In this document: positions 1 through 6,527 of the stretch, one piece after another
How the letters are laid out: the number at the start of each line of letters is the position of its first letter
Position numbering within the stretch: position 1 is the stretch's first letter
Source: Paracoccaceae bacterium
GTDB lineage: Bacteria; Pseudomonadota; Alphaproteobacteria; Rhodobacterales; Rhodobacteraceae
Assembly: GCA_023254015.1 (NCBI GenBank)
Contig: JALQYS010000087.1
Span: forward strand, 1-18,615
Direction: 5' to 3'
DNA: 18,615 bases
Made by a program: the position numbers and the translations under genes
The notes under the pieces: generated by a model
The model's input: only the letters and a program-made list of their open reading frames with translations
Database searches by the model: none
Told to the model about the DNA's origin: nothing

Positions 1-99
1 GCGGTAGGATAGGCGCTGGATCATGTACTGGCTGCTATTGTTTGGGGCTTCGCTGCCCATCAGCCTCAACCATTCGGCCTTCAGCTCCTTCACGGACAT
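1..99 (-). CDS. DUF2924-like protein, N-terminal fragment
   Basis: The minus strand carries an open frame from ATG at 99-97 to the window edge, 33 codons, starting MSVKELKAEWLRLMGSEAP and ending in a QRLSYR segment. The pattern of a short helix with EW.RL, then a P-rich turn, then a helix ending in a 'L.YR' motif matches the start of DUF2924 proteins. These are small proteins of unknown function usually found beside serine recombinases or phage-type genes. The rest lies outside the window. No strong ribosome-binding site is visible. The assignment rests on a short stretch and is tentative, but it suggests that the left flank of the insertion sequence is itself mobile or phage-derived DNA. Confidence 0.5.
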   Translation of the reverse strand, partial: MSVKELKAEWLRLMGSEAPNNSSQYMIQRLSYR

Positions 100-131
100 T
101 TTTTCAGCGCAGCAAGTCGCGCAAGCACCTG

Positions 132-159
132 TGATCTGCCCCCTTCTGAGTGGCCCAAT
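132..159 (+). repeat. IS left inverted repeat (IRL)
   Basis: The first 12 bases agree at 10 positions with the inward-read right end. After a one-base gap, the GAGTGG block at 148-153 also matches. The outer TGA is typical of IS3-family termini. Confidence 0.75.
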
Positions 160-194
160 TTCTATTTTAGGAATGGCCACGAAGGAGGATTGAA

Positions 195-470
195 ATGGCA
201 AGGAAGCACAAGCCGGAAGACATCATCGGCAAGCTGCGTGAAGCGGAGATCGTGCTAGCACAGGGTGGAACAGTTGCTGATGCCTGCCGGCGGATCGGTG
301 TTACCGAACAAAGTTATTATCGCTGGCGTAAAGAATACGGCGGCCTGAAGATGGACCAGGCCCGGCGGATGAAAGAGCTGGAGAAAGAGAATGCCCGGTT
401 GCGCCGAGCGGTATCGGACCTGACGCTCGACAAGCTGATCCTGCAGGAGGCAGCGAAGGGAAACTTCTAA
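195..470 (+). CDS. IS3-family transposase OrfA (helix-turn-helix)
   Basis: This 91-residue protein is the DNA-binding first frame of the IS. Residues about 7-50 form the helix-turn-helix typical of the family (KPEDIIGKLREAE, then ADACRRIGVTEQSYYRW). Residues about 55-85 are a heptad-like leucine-zipper region (KELEKENARLRRAVSDLTLDK) used for dimerisation and for joining to OrfB. It ends LQEAAKGNF, the typical IS407-group C-terminus. GGAGG at 184-188 is a strong ribosome-binding site with correct spacing for the ATG at 195. The orfB frame lies -1 relative to this one, and a slippery heptamer sits just before the stop codon. Confidence 0.93.
   Translation: MARKHKPEDIIGKLREAEIVLAQGGTVADACRRIGVTEQSYYRWRKEYGGLKMDQARRMKELEKENARLRRAVSDLTLDKLILQEAAKGNF
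458..464 (+). promoter_or_regulatory. Programmed -1 frameshift slippery site G GGA AAC
   Basis: The heptamer GGGAAAC is in the correct phase of orfA (G GGA AAC) for simultaneous tRNA slippage into the -1 frame, which is the orfB frame. A GCGCC-GCA-GGCGC hairpin at 478-490, 13 bases downstream, could stimulate the shift. After slippage the reading continues L-L-S-P-A-R into orfB without a stop, giving the OrfAB transposase. This is seen directly in sequence; frameshifting itself is inferred from IS3-family behaviour. Confidence 0.7.
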
Positions 471-520
471 GCCCCGCGCGCCGCAGGCGCTGTATTGATC
501 ATATTAGGGGCATAATCTCG

Positions 521-1363
521 GTGTCCGAGCGACGGATCTGCCGTGTGCTGGGGCAACATCGATCAACACAGCGCAAGACGCCGCGTGGGGCTGATGACGA
601 AGCGGCACTGACCCAGGACATCATCGCCTTAGCCAGGCAATATGGTCGCTATGGCTATCGCCGTATAACGGCTCTGCTGCGCGAGGCAGGCTGGCATGTG
701 AGCTTTAAGCGCGTGGAGCGCATCTGGCGCCGGGAGGGGTTGAAGGTGCCGCATAAGCAACCCAAACGTTCCCGACTTTGGCTCAACGATGGATCATGTA
801 TCCGGCTGCGACCCGAGTATCCGGGGCACGTGTGGTCCTACGACTTTGTTGAGGGTCGGACGCACGATGGTCGCAAGTTCCGTATCCTGTCGATTATCGA
901 TGAAGCCAGCAGGGAGTGTCTGGCCTTGCCAGTGGCGCGACGCTTGCGAAGCGAGGATGTGTTGGCAGTCCTAGCTGAACTGTTCGTTACACGGGGGCCG
1001 CCGGCGCACATAAGGTCGGACAATGGCCCGGAATTTATCGCAAATGCGGTACAGCAATGGCTAGCTAAGATCGGAGTGAAGACGCTCTACATCACACCTG
1101 GCAGCCCATGGGAGAATGGCTACTGCGAGTCCTTCAACGGCTCGATGCGTGATGAACTCTTGAACGGAGAAATCTTCTACACCCTGGCCGAGGCTCAGAT
1201 CCTGATCGAAGCCTGGCGGCGGCATTACAACACCGTCAGACCGCACAGCTCACTTGGCTACCGACCACCGGCCCCGGAAGCAGCGACGCCACCATGGCTG
1301 CCCTCCGGTTCCGCTTCGCTCCACCTACGGTCACCCATGGTGCCAGAGGCAATTATGCACTAA
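521..1363 (+). CDS. IS3-family transposase OrfB (DDE integrase core)
   Basis: The catalytic frame of the IS. Residues about 30-80 contain the HTH_21-like segment (YGRYGYRRITALLREAGW). The rve integrase core spans about 100-255, with the DDE triad visible as D108 (WSYDFVEG), D167 (RSDNGPEF) and E203 (ENGYCESFNG), 35 residues after the second Asp as expected for IS3. The C-terminus has the family's HYNTVRPHSSLGYRPP motif. The GTG at 521 is the first start in this part of the frame, but the frame is open upstream through 464, so the main product is probably the -1 frameshift fusion OrfAB. Intact length and intact motifs argue that the element is not decayed. Confidence 0.93.
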   Translation: MSERRICRVLGQHRSTQRKTPRGADDEAALTQDIIALARQYGRYGYRRITALLREAGWHVSFKRVERIWRREGLKVPHKQPKRSRLWLNDGSCIRLRPEYPGHVWSYDFVEGRTHDGRKFRILSIIDEASRECLALPVARRLRSEDVLAVLAELFVTRGPPAHIRSDNGPEFIANAVQQWLAKIGVKTLYITPGSPWENGYCESFNGSMRDELLNGEIFYTLAEAQILIEAWRRHYNTVRPHSSLGYRPPAPEAATPPWLPSGSASLHLRSPMVPEAIMH

Positions 1364-1369
1364 CAAACA

Positions 1370-1397
1370 ACACGGACCACTCGGTGGGGGCCGGTCA
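1370..1397 (-). repeat. IS right inverted repeat (IRR)
   Basis: Read inward on the minus strand it starts TGACCGGCCCCC and then GAGTGG, mirroring the left end. It lies 7 bp past the orfB stop codon, the usual tight spacing for this family. Confidence 0.75.
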
Positions 1398-1404
1398 CCA
1401 TCGC

Positions 1405-2241
1405 ATGCCGTTCTTCCAGAAACTGTCCCAGACCCAGCGGGAAGCCTTTACCGCACATTCAACGGCGCAGCTGATGAGCCAGTTCCTGCACGGCGAGCAG
1501 GGAGCGGTCATGACGGCTGCCTGCGTGACCCATTCGGTTCCGGATATCAATGCGAAGCTCTATGCCGCCACTCAGACGATGGACGAGGCCCGACACGTGG
1601 AGGTCTTCGCCAAGTATTGCGAGAAGGTGGCGATCGTCTATCCGATGGCCAAGGGTCTGAAGGGCGTGATCGATGCCACGCTCAAGTCCGACCGGTTCGA
1701 GAAGGTCATGATCGGGATGAACATGATCGTTGAGAGCATGGCTCTCGGGTCATTCAACAACGTCTATCGGACCACCCAGTGTGAACTTCTAAAGAAGCTC
1801 ATGTTCGGCGTCATGCGGGACGAGAGCAGACACGTGACCTTCGGCCATACTTATCTCGGGCCATTGTTTGCAAAAATGCATCCCGACGACCTTGAAGATT
1901 GCGCCGAGTTCGCGTTTCAGGCCGTGTCCATGATGTGGCGCCGCCCGGGTGCAGCGACAACGACCGACAGCGTCGACAAGGGATTCCTTGAGGTGCTGGA
2001 GAACAGCAACATCGACCCAGCGGACTTCTTCAAGGGTATGAAGGAAGCTGCCGAACAAGGGATTACCCAGGAGTTGCCGCCCGGCCAAATCCACTCGCTC
2101 AACGATCTGATGATGCCAGCCCTAGCCAGGGTCGGCTTGTTCACCCCCACTATTCGCAAGAAATACGACGAAGCGGGGATCACGATCTTTGAAGATCAGC
2201 GGGTGCTTGAGGCGATGGAAGGCGGAAATCCCGTTGCCTGA
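1405..2241 (+). CDS. Ferritin-like diiron protein, 5'-truncated by the IS
   Basis: From ATG 1405 the protein is 278 residues and has a four-helix ferritin-like core. Likely iron ligands are all present: E31 (HGEQGA), E61 and H64 (DEARH), E110 (IVESMAL), and E140 and H143 (DESRH). This is the ExxH repeat of ferritin-like and ribonucleotide-reductase-like oxygenases. The substrate is unknown. The IS right end stops 7 bp before this ATG, there is no well-placed ribosome-binding site (the nearest G-run, at 1386-1390, is too far), and the start falls inside what looks like the beginning of the conserved domain. An N-terminal segment therefore seems lost. The frame is accidentally open back into the IS to 1294. 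It may be non-functional or expressed from an IS-derived start. A hairpin follows the stop. Confidence 0.72.
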   Translation: MPFFQKLSQTQREAFTAHSTAQLMSQFLHGEQGAVMTAACVTHSVPDINAKLYAATQTMDEARHVEVFAKYCEKVAIVYPMAKGLKGVIDATLKSDRFEKVMIGMNMIVESMALGSFNNVYRTTQCELLKKLMFGVMRDESRHVTFGHTYLGPLFAKMHPDDLEDCAEFAFQAVSMMWRRPGAATTTDSVDKGFLEVLENSNIDPADFFKGMKEAAEQGITQELPPGQIHSLNDLMMPALARVGLFTPTIRKKYDEAGITIFEDQRVLEAMEGGNPVA

Positions 2242-2254
2242 TTGATCCTGTACC

Positions 2255-2291
2255 GGCTGGCCGCCTTGTCCTCGGTGCAAGGCGGCCAGCC
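2255..2291 (+). terminator. 14-bp perfect hairpin after the diiron gene
   Basis: Arms GGCTGGCCGCCTTG (2255-2268) and CAAGGCGGCCAGCC (2278-2291) pair perfectly around a 9-base loop. It begins 13 bp after the stop codon of the diiron gene and ends 9 bp before the ribosome-binding site of the PAS gene. There is no U-tract, so intrinsic termination is uncertain; it could instead protect an mRNA end. Confidence 0.55.
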
Positions 2292-2312
2292 TAATGAGTT
2301 GGAGGCGGATTT

Positions 2313-3476
2313 GTGACCCACGTTGGCGAACCTGATGACGAACTTCGTTCGGATTTTTTCAGCCTCGTTGTGCGAAATTTGCCCGAAGCTGTGATCGTCA
2401 CCCGCCCGGATGGCGTGATCACATATGTCAACAGTACAACAGAGTCGTTGCTGGGTTATTCGAGTGAAGAACTTATCGGGCAGCCGATGAGAAAGCTCGT
2501 TCCGCCCGATCCATCGAGGAGGGCGGATCCGGTCAAATGGCTAGCAAAATGGGCGGCAGCGTCGGACCTTGAACAATCGCGATTTCTGGAATTGACGGCA
2601 CGTCGATGCGACGGAACTGATCTCACCGCAGAAGTTCGCGTTCGTGAGGGCCCGATCGAAGGGCAACAGCGCTATTTCATAACGGTGCGGGACAATACGG
2701 AACGCCGCTTGGCCCAGATCGCTTTGAAGGATGCAAACCTGCGAGCGGAGCGATTGTTGCTCGTCGCGGCCGATGCGACGGTGACGATCGATTCAGATCA
2801 CCGAATCATCTTTTTCAATCCGGCGGCGGAACGGATGTTCGGGTTCAATGTGGACGAAGTTATCGGGCAACCGCTTTCGATCCTGATTCCCTCGCAGTTC
2901 CGCGACGATCACGATTCCCAGGTTCATTCGTTTGCGCAGTCTAAATCGCCGTCACGCTTGATGAGCGAGCGCGCGGAAGTTCAGGGGCAAAGGCGCAACG
3001 GGGACGTATTCCCGCTCGAAGCGACAATTACGCGCGTGTCGGCCGGAGGTCGGCTTACGTTTACAGCTCAATTGCGGGATGTGACCGAGCGCAACCGAAC
3101 CAAAGCCGAACTGATCGAACGGGAGCGCCGCATCCGGGCCGTTTTCGACAATTCTCGGGAGGCGATCGTGCTTCTCGATCCGAACGGAAGAATCGTCGAA
3201 GCAAATCGTTCTGCGCACACCCTGACAACGCTCGGTCAAGCCGAAATTGGACGACCTATCTGGGAAACTGCGTGGCTTGGCGGCCAAAATGCGCCTGGTC
3301 CGGGCGGCGCGCTGGAACAGGCTGTTCGAAAAGCAGAAGCTGGAGTTGGTGGTATTCTGACCATAGATCGAGCCGCACAACGAGCCCGGTTGTCGATTAC
3401 GATTACTCCGATTCCCGGTCAGGACGAGACCATCCAATATATTCTTGTCGAAGCCGGGGAAACGCAGGTGCCCTGA
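2313..3476 (+). CDS. Triple-PAS sensory protein without output domain
   Basis: A 387-residue soluble protein starts at GTG 2313, preceded by GGAGG at 2301-2305. Three PAS modules are visible: about 14-130 (PEAVIVTRPDGVITYVNSTT, ending in a RDNTERR linker), about 145-260 (FFNPAAERMFGF, DEVIGQPLSILIP, ending RDVTERN), and about 273-380 (IVLLDPNGRIVEANRSA). PAS domains bind ligands, haem or flavin, or mediate protein contacts, and usually drive a kinase or GGDEF/EAL output. Here the protein stops after the third PAS with no HisKA, GGDEF, EAL or HTH segment and no membrane segment. It may signal by protein-protein contact or be the remnant of a longer kinase. No haem-ligand assignment can be made by eye. 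Confidence 0.85.
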   Translation: MTHVGEPDDELRSDFFSLVVRNLPEAVIVTRPDGVITYVNSTTESLLGYSSEELIGQPMRKLVPPDPSRRADPVKWLAKWAAASDLEQSRFLELTARRCDGTDLTAEVRVREGPIEGQQRYFITVRDNTERRLAQIALKDANLRAERLLLVAADATVTIDSDHRIIFFNPAAERMFGFNVDEVIGQPLSILIPSQFRDDHDSQVHSFAQSKSPSRLMSERAEVQGQRRNGDVFPLEATITRVSAGGRLTFTAQLRDVTERNRTKAELIERERRIRAVFDNSREAIVLLDPNGRIVEANRSAHTLTTLGQAEIGRPIWETAWLGGQNAPGPGGALEQAVRKAEAGVGGILTIDRAAQRARLSITITPIPGQDETIQYILVEAGETQVP

Positions 3477-3591
3477 GCTCGAGGCGCTCATGAGCTGAAG
3501 CGGATGTTTGCTTGTATCCCTGGTCTGGTTTTTTGCTATCCGAACGCCGTTCGAGGCGGCAATCTGTCCTCACGTTGCTGGGAGATGTGGA

Positions 3592-4386
3592 TTGAGCCTT
3601 GAAATTGTTGGTCCAGAGATTCCATTTTTCCACCGCGAGGGCAGCACTCTGAGGCCAACCCTTGCAAGTCGGGGGCCTTGGGGAGAGGAAACGCTCAGTG
3701 GCCGTGCAGTTGCTGGGCTGCTTGGCTCCGAAATCGAGCGGTGCCATGGCCATCCAGAGTTTGTCCCTGTACGCCTGACTGTCGATATGTTCCGGATGTC
3801 GAAGATGGCAACGGTAGAGATTTCCACCAAAATATTGCGGGCCGGGTCGCGCATCAAACTGGTTGAGGCCGAGTTCCGAAATGGCGGCGAAGTGGTGGCT
3901 CATGGTCTCTGCCAATTTTTGCGCCGCGGAGAACGCCCCGAGGGCGCAATCTGGCAGCCCTCTGACTGGTCGGTGCCAGGGCCGGACGAGTTGCCCTCAA
4001 ATGAAGCGGCGACGTCTGCCCGGGGATTGTGGGACGTTCGTCAGATGACAGGTGATCTGCGAAAGGAAGTGCGCCAAAGGCGCGCCTGGTTAAGGGAAGT
4101 CCGCGAGCTGGTCGAGGGAGAACCATTGACCCCCTTTGCCAGGGTCGCGGTAGCAGCAGACTATGCAAGTCCGTTTAGCCAGATTAGCCCCGCAGGATTG
4201 GGTTATATCAACAGCGACCTGACGCTATACATCCACCGGCTCCCCGAAGGAGAATGGATCGGTTTTGAAGTTGTCGATCACGGAGCAACGGAAGGAATTT
4301 CGAACTCCGCCTGCAGAGTATACGACCAGGCTGGTGCCATCGGCTCCGTTACTATCGCGGCCCTTTCCCAACCGCGAAGGGGCTGA
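3592..4386 (+). CDS. Acyl-CoA thioesterase-like double-hotdog protein
   Basis: The protein is about 264 residues from a TTG start at 3592. This start is chosen because GGGAG at 3580-3584 gives a ribosome-binding site with 7-base spacing and because conserved-looking sequence begins there; the frame is open 28 codons further upstream. The fold resembles TesB-like double-hotdog enzymes: an N-terminal half with SGRAVAGLLGSEI and FVPVRLTVDMFRMSKMATVEI, and a C-terminal half with GLGYINSDLTLYIHRLPEGEW and a DHG-containing strand before SVTIAALSQP. Such enzymes hydrolyse acyl-CoA to free acid and CoA, and the local gene set suggests a role in fatty- or alicyclic-acid catabolism. It lies 115 bp after the PAS gene on the same strand and converges on the P450. 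Exact substrate unknown. Confidence 0.78.
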   Translation: MSLEIVGPEIPFFHREGSTLRPTLASRGPWGEETLSGRAVAGLLGSEIERCHGHPEFVPVRLTVDMFRMSKMATVEISTKILRAGSRIKLVEAEFRNGGEVVAHGLCQFLRRGERPEGAIWQPSDWSVPGPDELPSNEAATSARGLWDVRQMTGDLRKEVRQRRAWLREVRELVEGEPLTPFARVAVAADYASPFSQISPAGLGYINSDLTLYIHRLPEGEWIGFEVVDHGATEGISNSACRVYDQAGAIGSVTIAALSQPRRG

Positions 4387-4404
4387 GACCTCCAAACAGA
4401 ACAG

Positions 4405-4438
4405 TGAGCCGGTCGCCCGTTTGCGGGCGACCGGCTCA
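4405..4438. terminator. Perfect 15-bp hairpin between convergent genes
   Basis: Arms TGAGCCGGTCGCCCG (4405-4419) and CGGGCGACCGGCTCA (4424-4438) pair without mismatch around a TTTG loop. It sits in the 57-bp gap between the thioesterase stop and the P450 stop, so it probably ends transcripts from both sides. Strong U-tracts are absent on either strand. Confidence 0.8.
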
Positions 4439-4443
4439 ACTCA

Positions 4444-5745
4444 TCACAAACGCGAGGGAATCAGCACCTGCATGCTCTCAAAGCCGTGGACGAACGGGGA
4501 AAAGCTGCGGACCGGTTCTTCAACCACCTCGATTTGCGGGAAACGCTTCAGAATTTCTTCCCAGATGATGGTAAGCTGCATCTCGGCAACACGATTCCCG
4601 ACACAGCGATGCACACCGAACCCGAAGGACAAGTGCTGGCGAGGCCGTTCCCGATCGATGATGTAGGAATGGGCGTTCGGGATCATTGCCTCGTCGCGGT
4701 TTCCGGAAATGTACCACATGACAACCTTGTCGCCTTCACGAATGGTCTTCCCATTGAGCTCGACGTCCTTGGTTGCGACGCGTGCCATGTGGGCAAGCGG
4801 AGTTTGCCACCGGATGGTTTCGGACACCATCGAAGGGATCAGCGAGGGGTTTGCACGAAGTTTTTCGAATTCCCCGGGATTGCGGTGGAGTTCGTAAACG
4901 CTGCCCGAGATCGTATTTCGAGTCGTATCATTTCCTCCAACGATCAGGAGAACGACCGTCCCATGATACTGTTCCCGCGACATTGCGCGTGTCTCGGGAT
5001 GACCGATAAGCATGGAAATCAGGTCAGCACCAAGCTCACCGCTTTCTGCACGTTCGTCCCAAAGCTTGTCGAAGGCATTGAAGCACTCCACCATGGCCTC
5101 GGCCTTGTGCATCCAGCTTTGGACGGGTCCATGTCCAGGAGAATTGGTTATCATGTCTGACCAGTAGGTCAGCTTTCGGCGGTCTTCGAACGGGAAATCG
5201 AACAGCGTCGCAAGCGTCATCGCCGTAAGCTCCTTCGAAACCAGATCCACCCAGTCGAATGGCGTCCCGATCGGCAGCGAATCGAGGATTGCCCCTGCCC
5301 GCTCTCGGACGATAGGAGCCATTTTGGCAATGTTTGCCGGCGCGACCGTAGGAGTTACTGTCTTGCGATGCACGCTGTGCTCCGGTTCGTCCATCGTGAT
5401 GAAACCCGCACCGCCCCGGGACCGCTTGCGGCCCATGGATTCCAAAACACGCGTCTGTTCAGCCAGGTTCTCAAGATTGTCGAGTGAAATGCCCTGCGCA
5501 GAAGAAAAAGCGCCATGATCGGTATCGACCGCCATGATATCATTCCAGGTCGTAATCGACCAATAGGGTCCAAATTCACTGTCCGGGGTGAAGTGAACGG
5601 GATCCTCCCTCCGGAGGCGCTCGAACATCGGCCAGATCGTGTCGTTCTGAAAACGGACCGGGTCACCGGGGTTTATCTGGGCAAGCGGAATTGAGGCAAT
5701 GGCTTCGGTCTCAGCAGACGAAAGATTCTTGACTTGCACGTTCAT
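4444..5745 (-). CDS. CYP153-family cytochrome P450 (alkane hydroxylase type)
   Basis: A soluble class I bacterial P450 of 433 residues. Motifs seen: I-helix oxygen-binding GGNDTT (270-275), ExxR E309/R312, and the haem loop FGFGVHRCVGNR with Cys381. Stretches such as FGPYWSITTWNDIMAV, KVVMWYISGNRD and RPRQHLSFGFGVHRCVGN closely resemble remembered CYP153A alkane hydroxylases, which oxidise terminal carbons of medium-chain alkanes and limonene-type substrates. The frame is open for 31 codons further upstream, but ATG 5745 is chosen because GGAG (5753-5756) lies 7 bases before it and the protein then begins like the family. CYP153 needs a ferredoxin and a reductase: a reductase is at 15785-17035, but no ferredoxin is in the window. 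An inverted repeat lies 28 bp upstream. Substrate range is inferred. Confidence 0.9.
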   Translation of the reverse strand: MNVQVKNLSSAETEAIASIPLAQINPGDPVRFQNDTIWPMFERLRREDPVHFTPDSEFGPYWSITTWNDIMAVDTDHGAFSSAQGISLDNLENLAEQTRVLESMGRKRSRGGAGFITMDEPEHSVHRKTVTPTVAPANIAKMAPIVRERAGAILDSLPIGTPFDWVDLVSKELTAMTLATLFDFPFEDRRKLTYWSDMITNSPGHGPVQSWMHKAEAMVECFNAFDKLWDERAESGELGADLISMLIGHPETRAMSREQYHGTVVLLIVGGNDTTRNTISGSVYELHRNPGEFEKLRANPSLIPSMVSETIRWQTPLAHMARVATKDVELNGKTIREGDKVVMWYISGNRDEAMIPNAHSYIIDRERPRQHLSFGFGVHRCVGNRVAEMQLTIIWEEILKRFPQIEVVEEPVRSFSPFVHGFESMQVLIPSRL

Positions 5746-5773
5746 CACAGCGCTCCACGGGACGGTGAGGTAA

Positions 5774-5794
5774 GAATCAATCTCAAATCGATTC
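5774..5794. promoter_or_regulatory. Inverted repeat upstream of the P450, possible operator
   Basis: GAATCAAT (5774-5781) and ATCGATTC (5787-5794) form an inverted repeat with one mismatch and a 5-base centre, 28 bp upstream of the P450 ATG. Location and symmetry suit a regulator site, but no cognate regulator gene is in the window. The rest of the 268-bp divergent spacer (5746-6013) must also hold the globin promoter; no convincing -35/-10 pair was found there. Confidence 0.35.
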
Positions 5795-6013
5795 GAACAG
5801 TGTTTCGCAATCCCAAAATTCAGGTTGAATGGCGACAAGGAACGTCAGTCGGCGTCAACTTGATACACGTTGTCCGTGCCGGATACCATCAGTTCGCCAA
5901 GGTTATGATCCGCTTGCAGAGCGCGCCGCGAACTGCCTTAAGTTGCTTGTAGAACGATGTTCCGCACGCGACGCACTAGGTTTGTCCCACCTGCCAATCA
6001 AAGGTGCCTACAA

Positions 6014-6439
6014 ATGAATGACCCAGGAAAGGTAAAGCTGCTCAACCTCGGCCTCGAACGAGCGGCGGACCGTCTCGGCGATGTCACGCCGCTGGCGATA
6101 CAGCGGTTCCTTGACCGATTCCCGCAAGCCGATGCAGCTTTCGAGCTCCACTGGTCGGGGAGCAGACGGGAACTGGAAGGCCAAATGGTAGAAAATGCGC
6201 TGTATTGCTTGATGACATGGCTCGAAGATCCCCAGGACGTCGCCTGCCTGCTGACCGATTCCGTTCCCCATCACAAGCTGACGCTGCATGTCGACCCTGC
6301 CTGGTACGGCGGCTTGATCGATGCAACGGCCGAGGTCATCGCGGAGACGATCCCTGAGGAATTCGTCGACGAGATTGTCGTCTGGCAGGGACTAAGGGCA
6401 GATTTGCGTAATCTGGTATGCAACTGCGATCAGTATTGA
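6014..6439 (+). CDS. Single-domain globin-like protein
   Basis: From ATG 6014 (preceded by AAAGGTG at 6000-6006) the product is 141 residues, the size of a single globin domain. The frame opens earlier at 5957, but the internal ATG has the better ribosome-binding site. Globin-like marks: P26 followed by IQRFLDRFPQADAAF, where F43 fits the conserved CD1 Phe, and HHKLTLHVDPAWY, where H87 fits the proximal haem His with the same His-to-VDP spacing as in haemoglobin alpha. The distal E7 residue could not be assigned with confidence. Bacterial globins bind O2 or NO, or sense oxygen. The gene diverges from the P450 and shares its promoter region, so an oxygen-supply, NO-protection or sensing role near oxygenases is plausible inference. 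Confidence 0.62.
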   Translation: MNDPGKVKLLNLGLERAADRLGDVTPLAIQRFLDRFPQADAAFELHWSGSRRELEGQMVENALYCLMTWLEDPQDVACLLTDSVPHHKLTLHVDPAWYGGLIDATAEVIAETIPEEFVDEIVVWQGLRADLRNLVCNCDQY

Positions 6440-6527
6440 AAGGATGCCAGGACATCAAAAACCGGGTACCGGGTCGGTCTTTGCCTCGATTGCTTCCGAT
6501 GATGAAGGGGATTGGCCCAATCCTGCC

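Larger units (their letters stand above)
132..1397 (+). mobile_element. IS3-family insertion sequence, IS407-like, 1266 bp
   Basis: The element has the two-frame orfA/orfB layout, a DDE transposase and imperfect terminal inverted repeats. The left end starts TGATCTGCCCCC at 132 and the right end, read inward from 1397, starts TGACCGGCCCCC. Both continue into GAGTGG after a one-base offset. Both open reading frames and the slippery site between them are intact, so the element looks potentially active. The 4 bp on the left (CCTG, 128-131) do not match those on the right (CCAT, 1398-1401), and no 3-bp duplication is seen either. The ends are inferred from the repeats and could be off by a base. 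Confidence 0.88.

Noticed and set aside
128..1401. Target-site duplication of the IS
   Set aside because: Three- and four-base words on the two sides do not match even when the ends are shifted by one base.
1254..1733. 159-residue open frame crossing the IS right end
   Set aside because: Spans the IS junction out of frame with both orfB and the diiron gene; product is low-complexity and has no start signal.
4486..5160. 224-residue plus-strand open frame opposite the P450
   Set aside because: Fully inside the P450 coding region on the other strand, with no recognisable domain.
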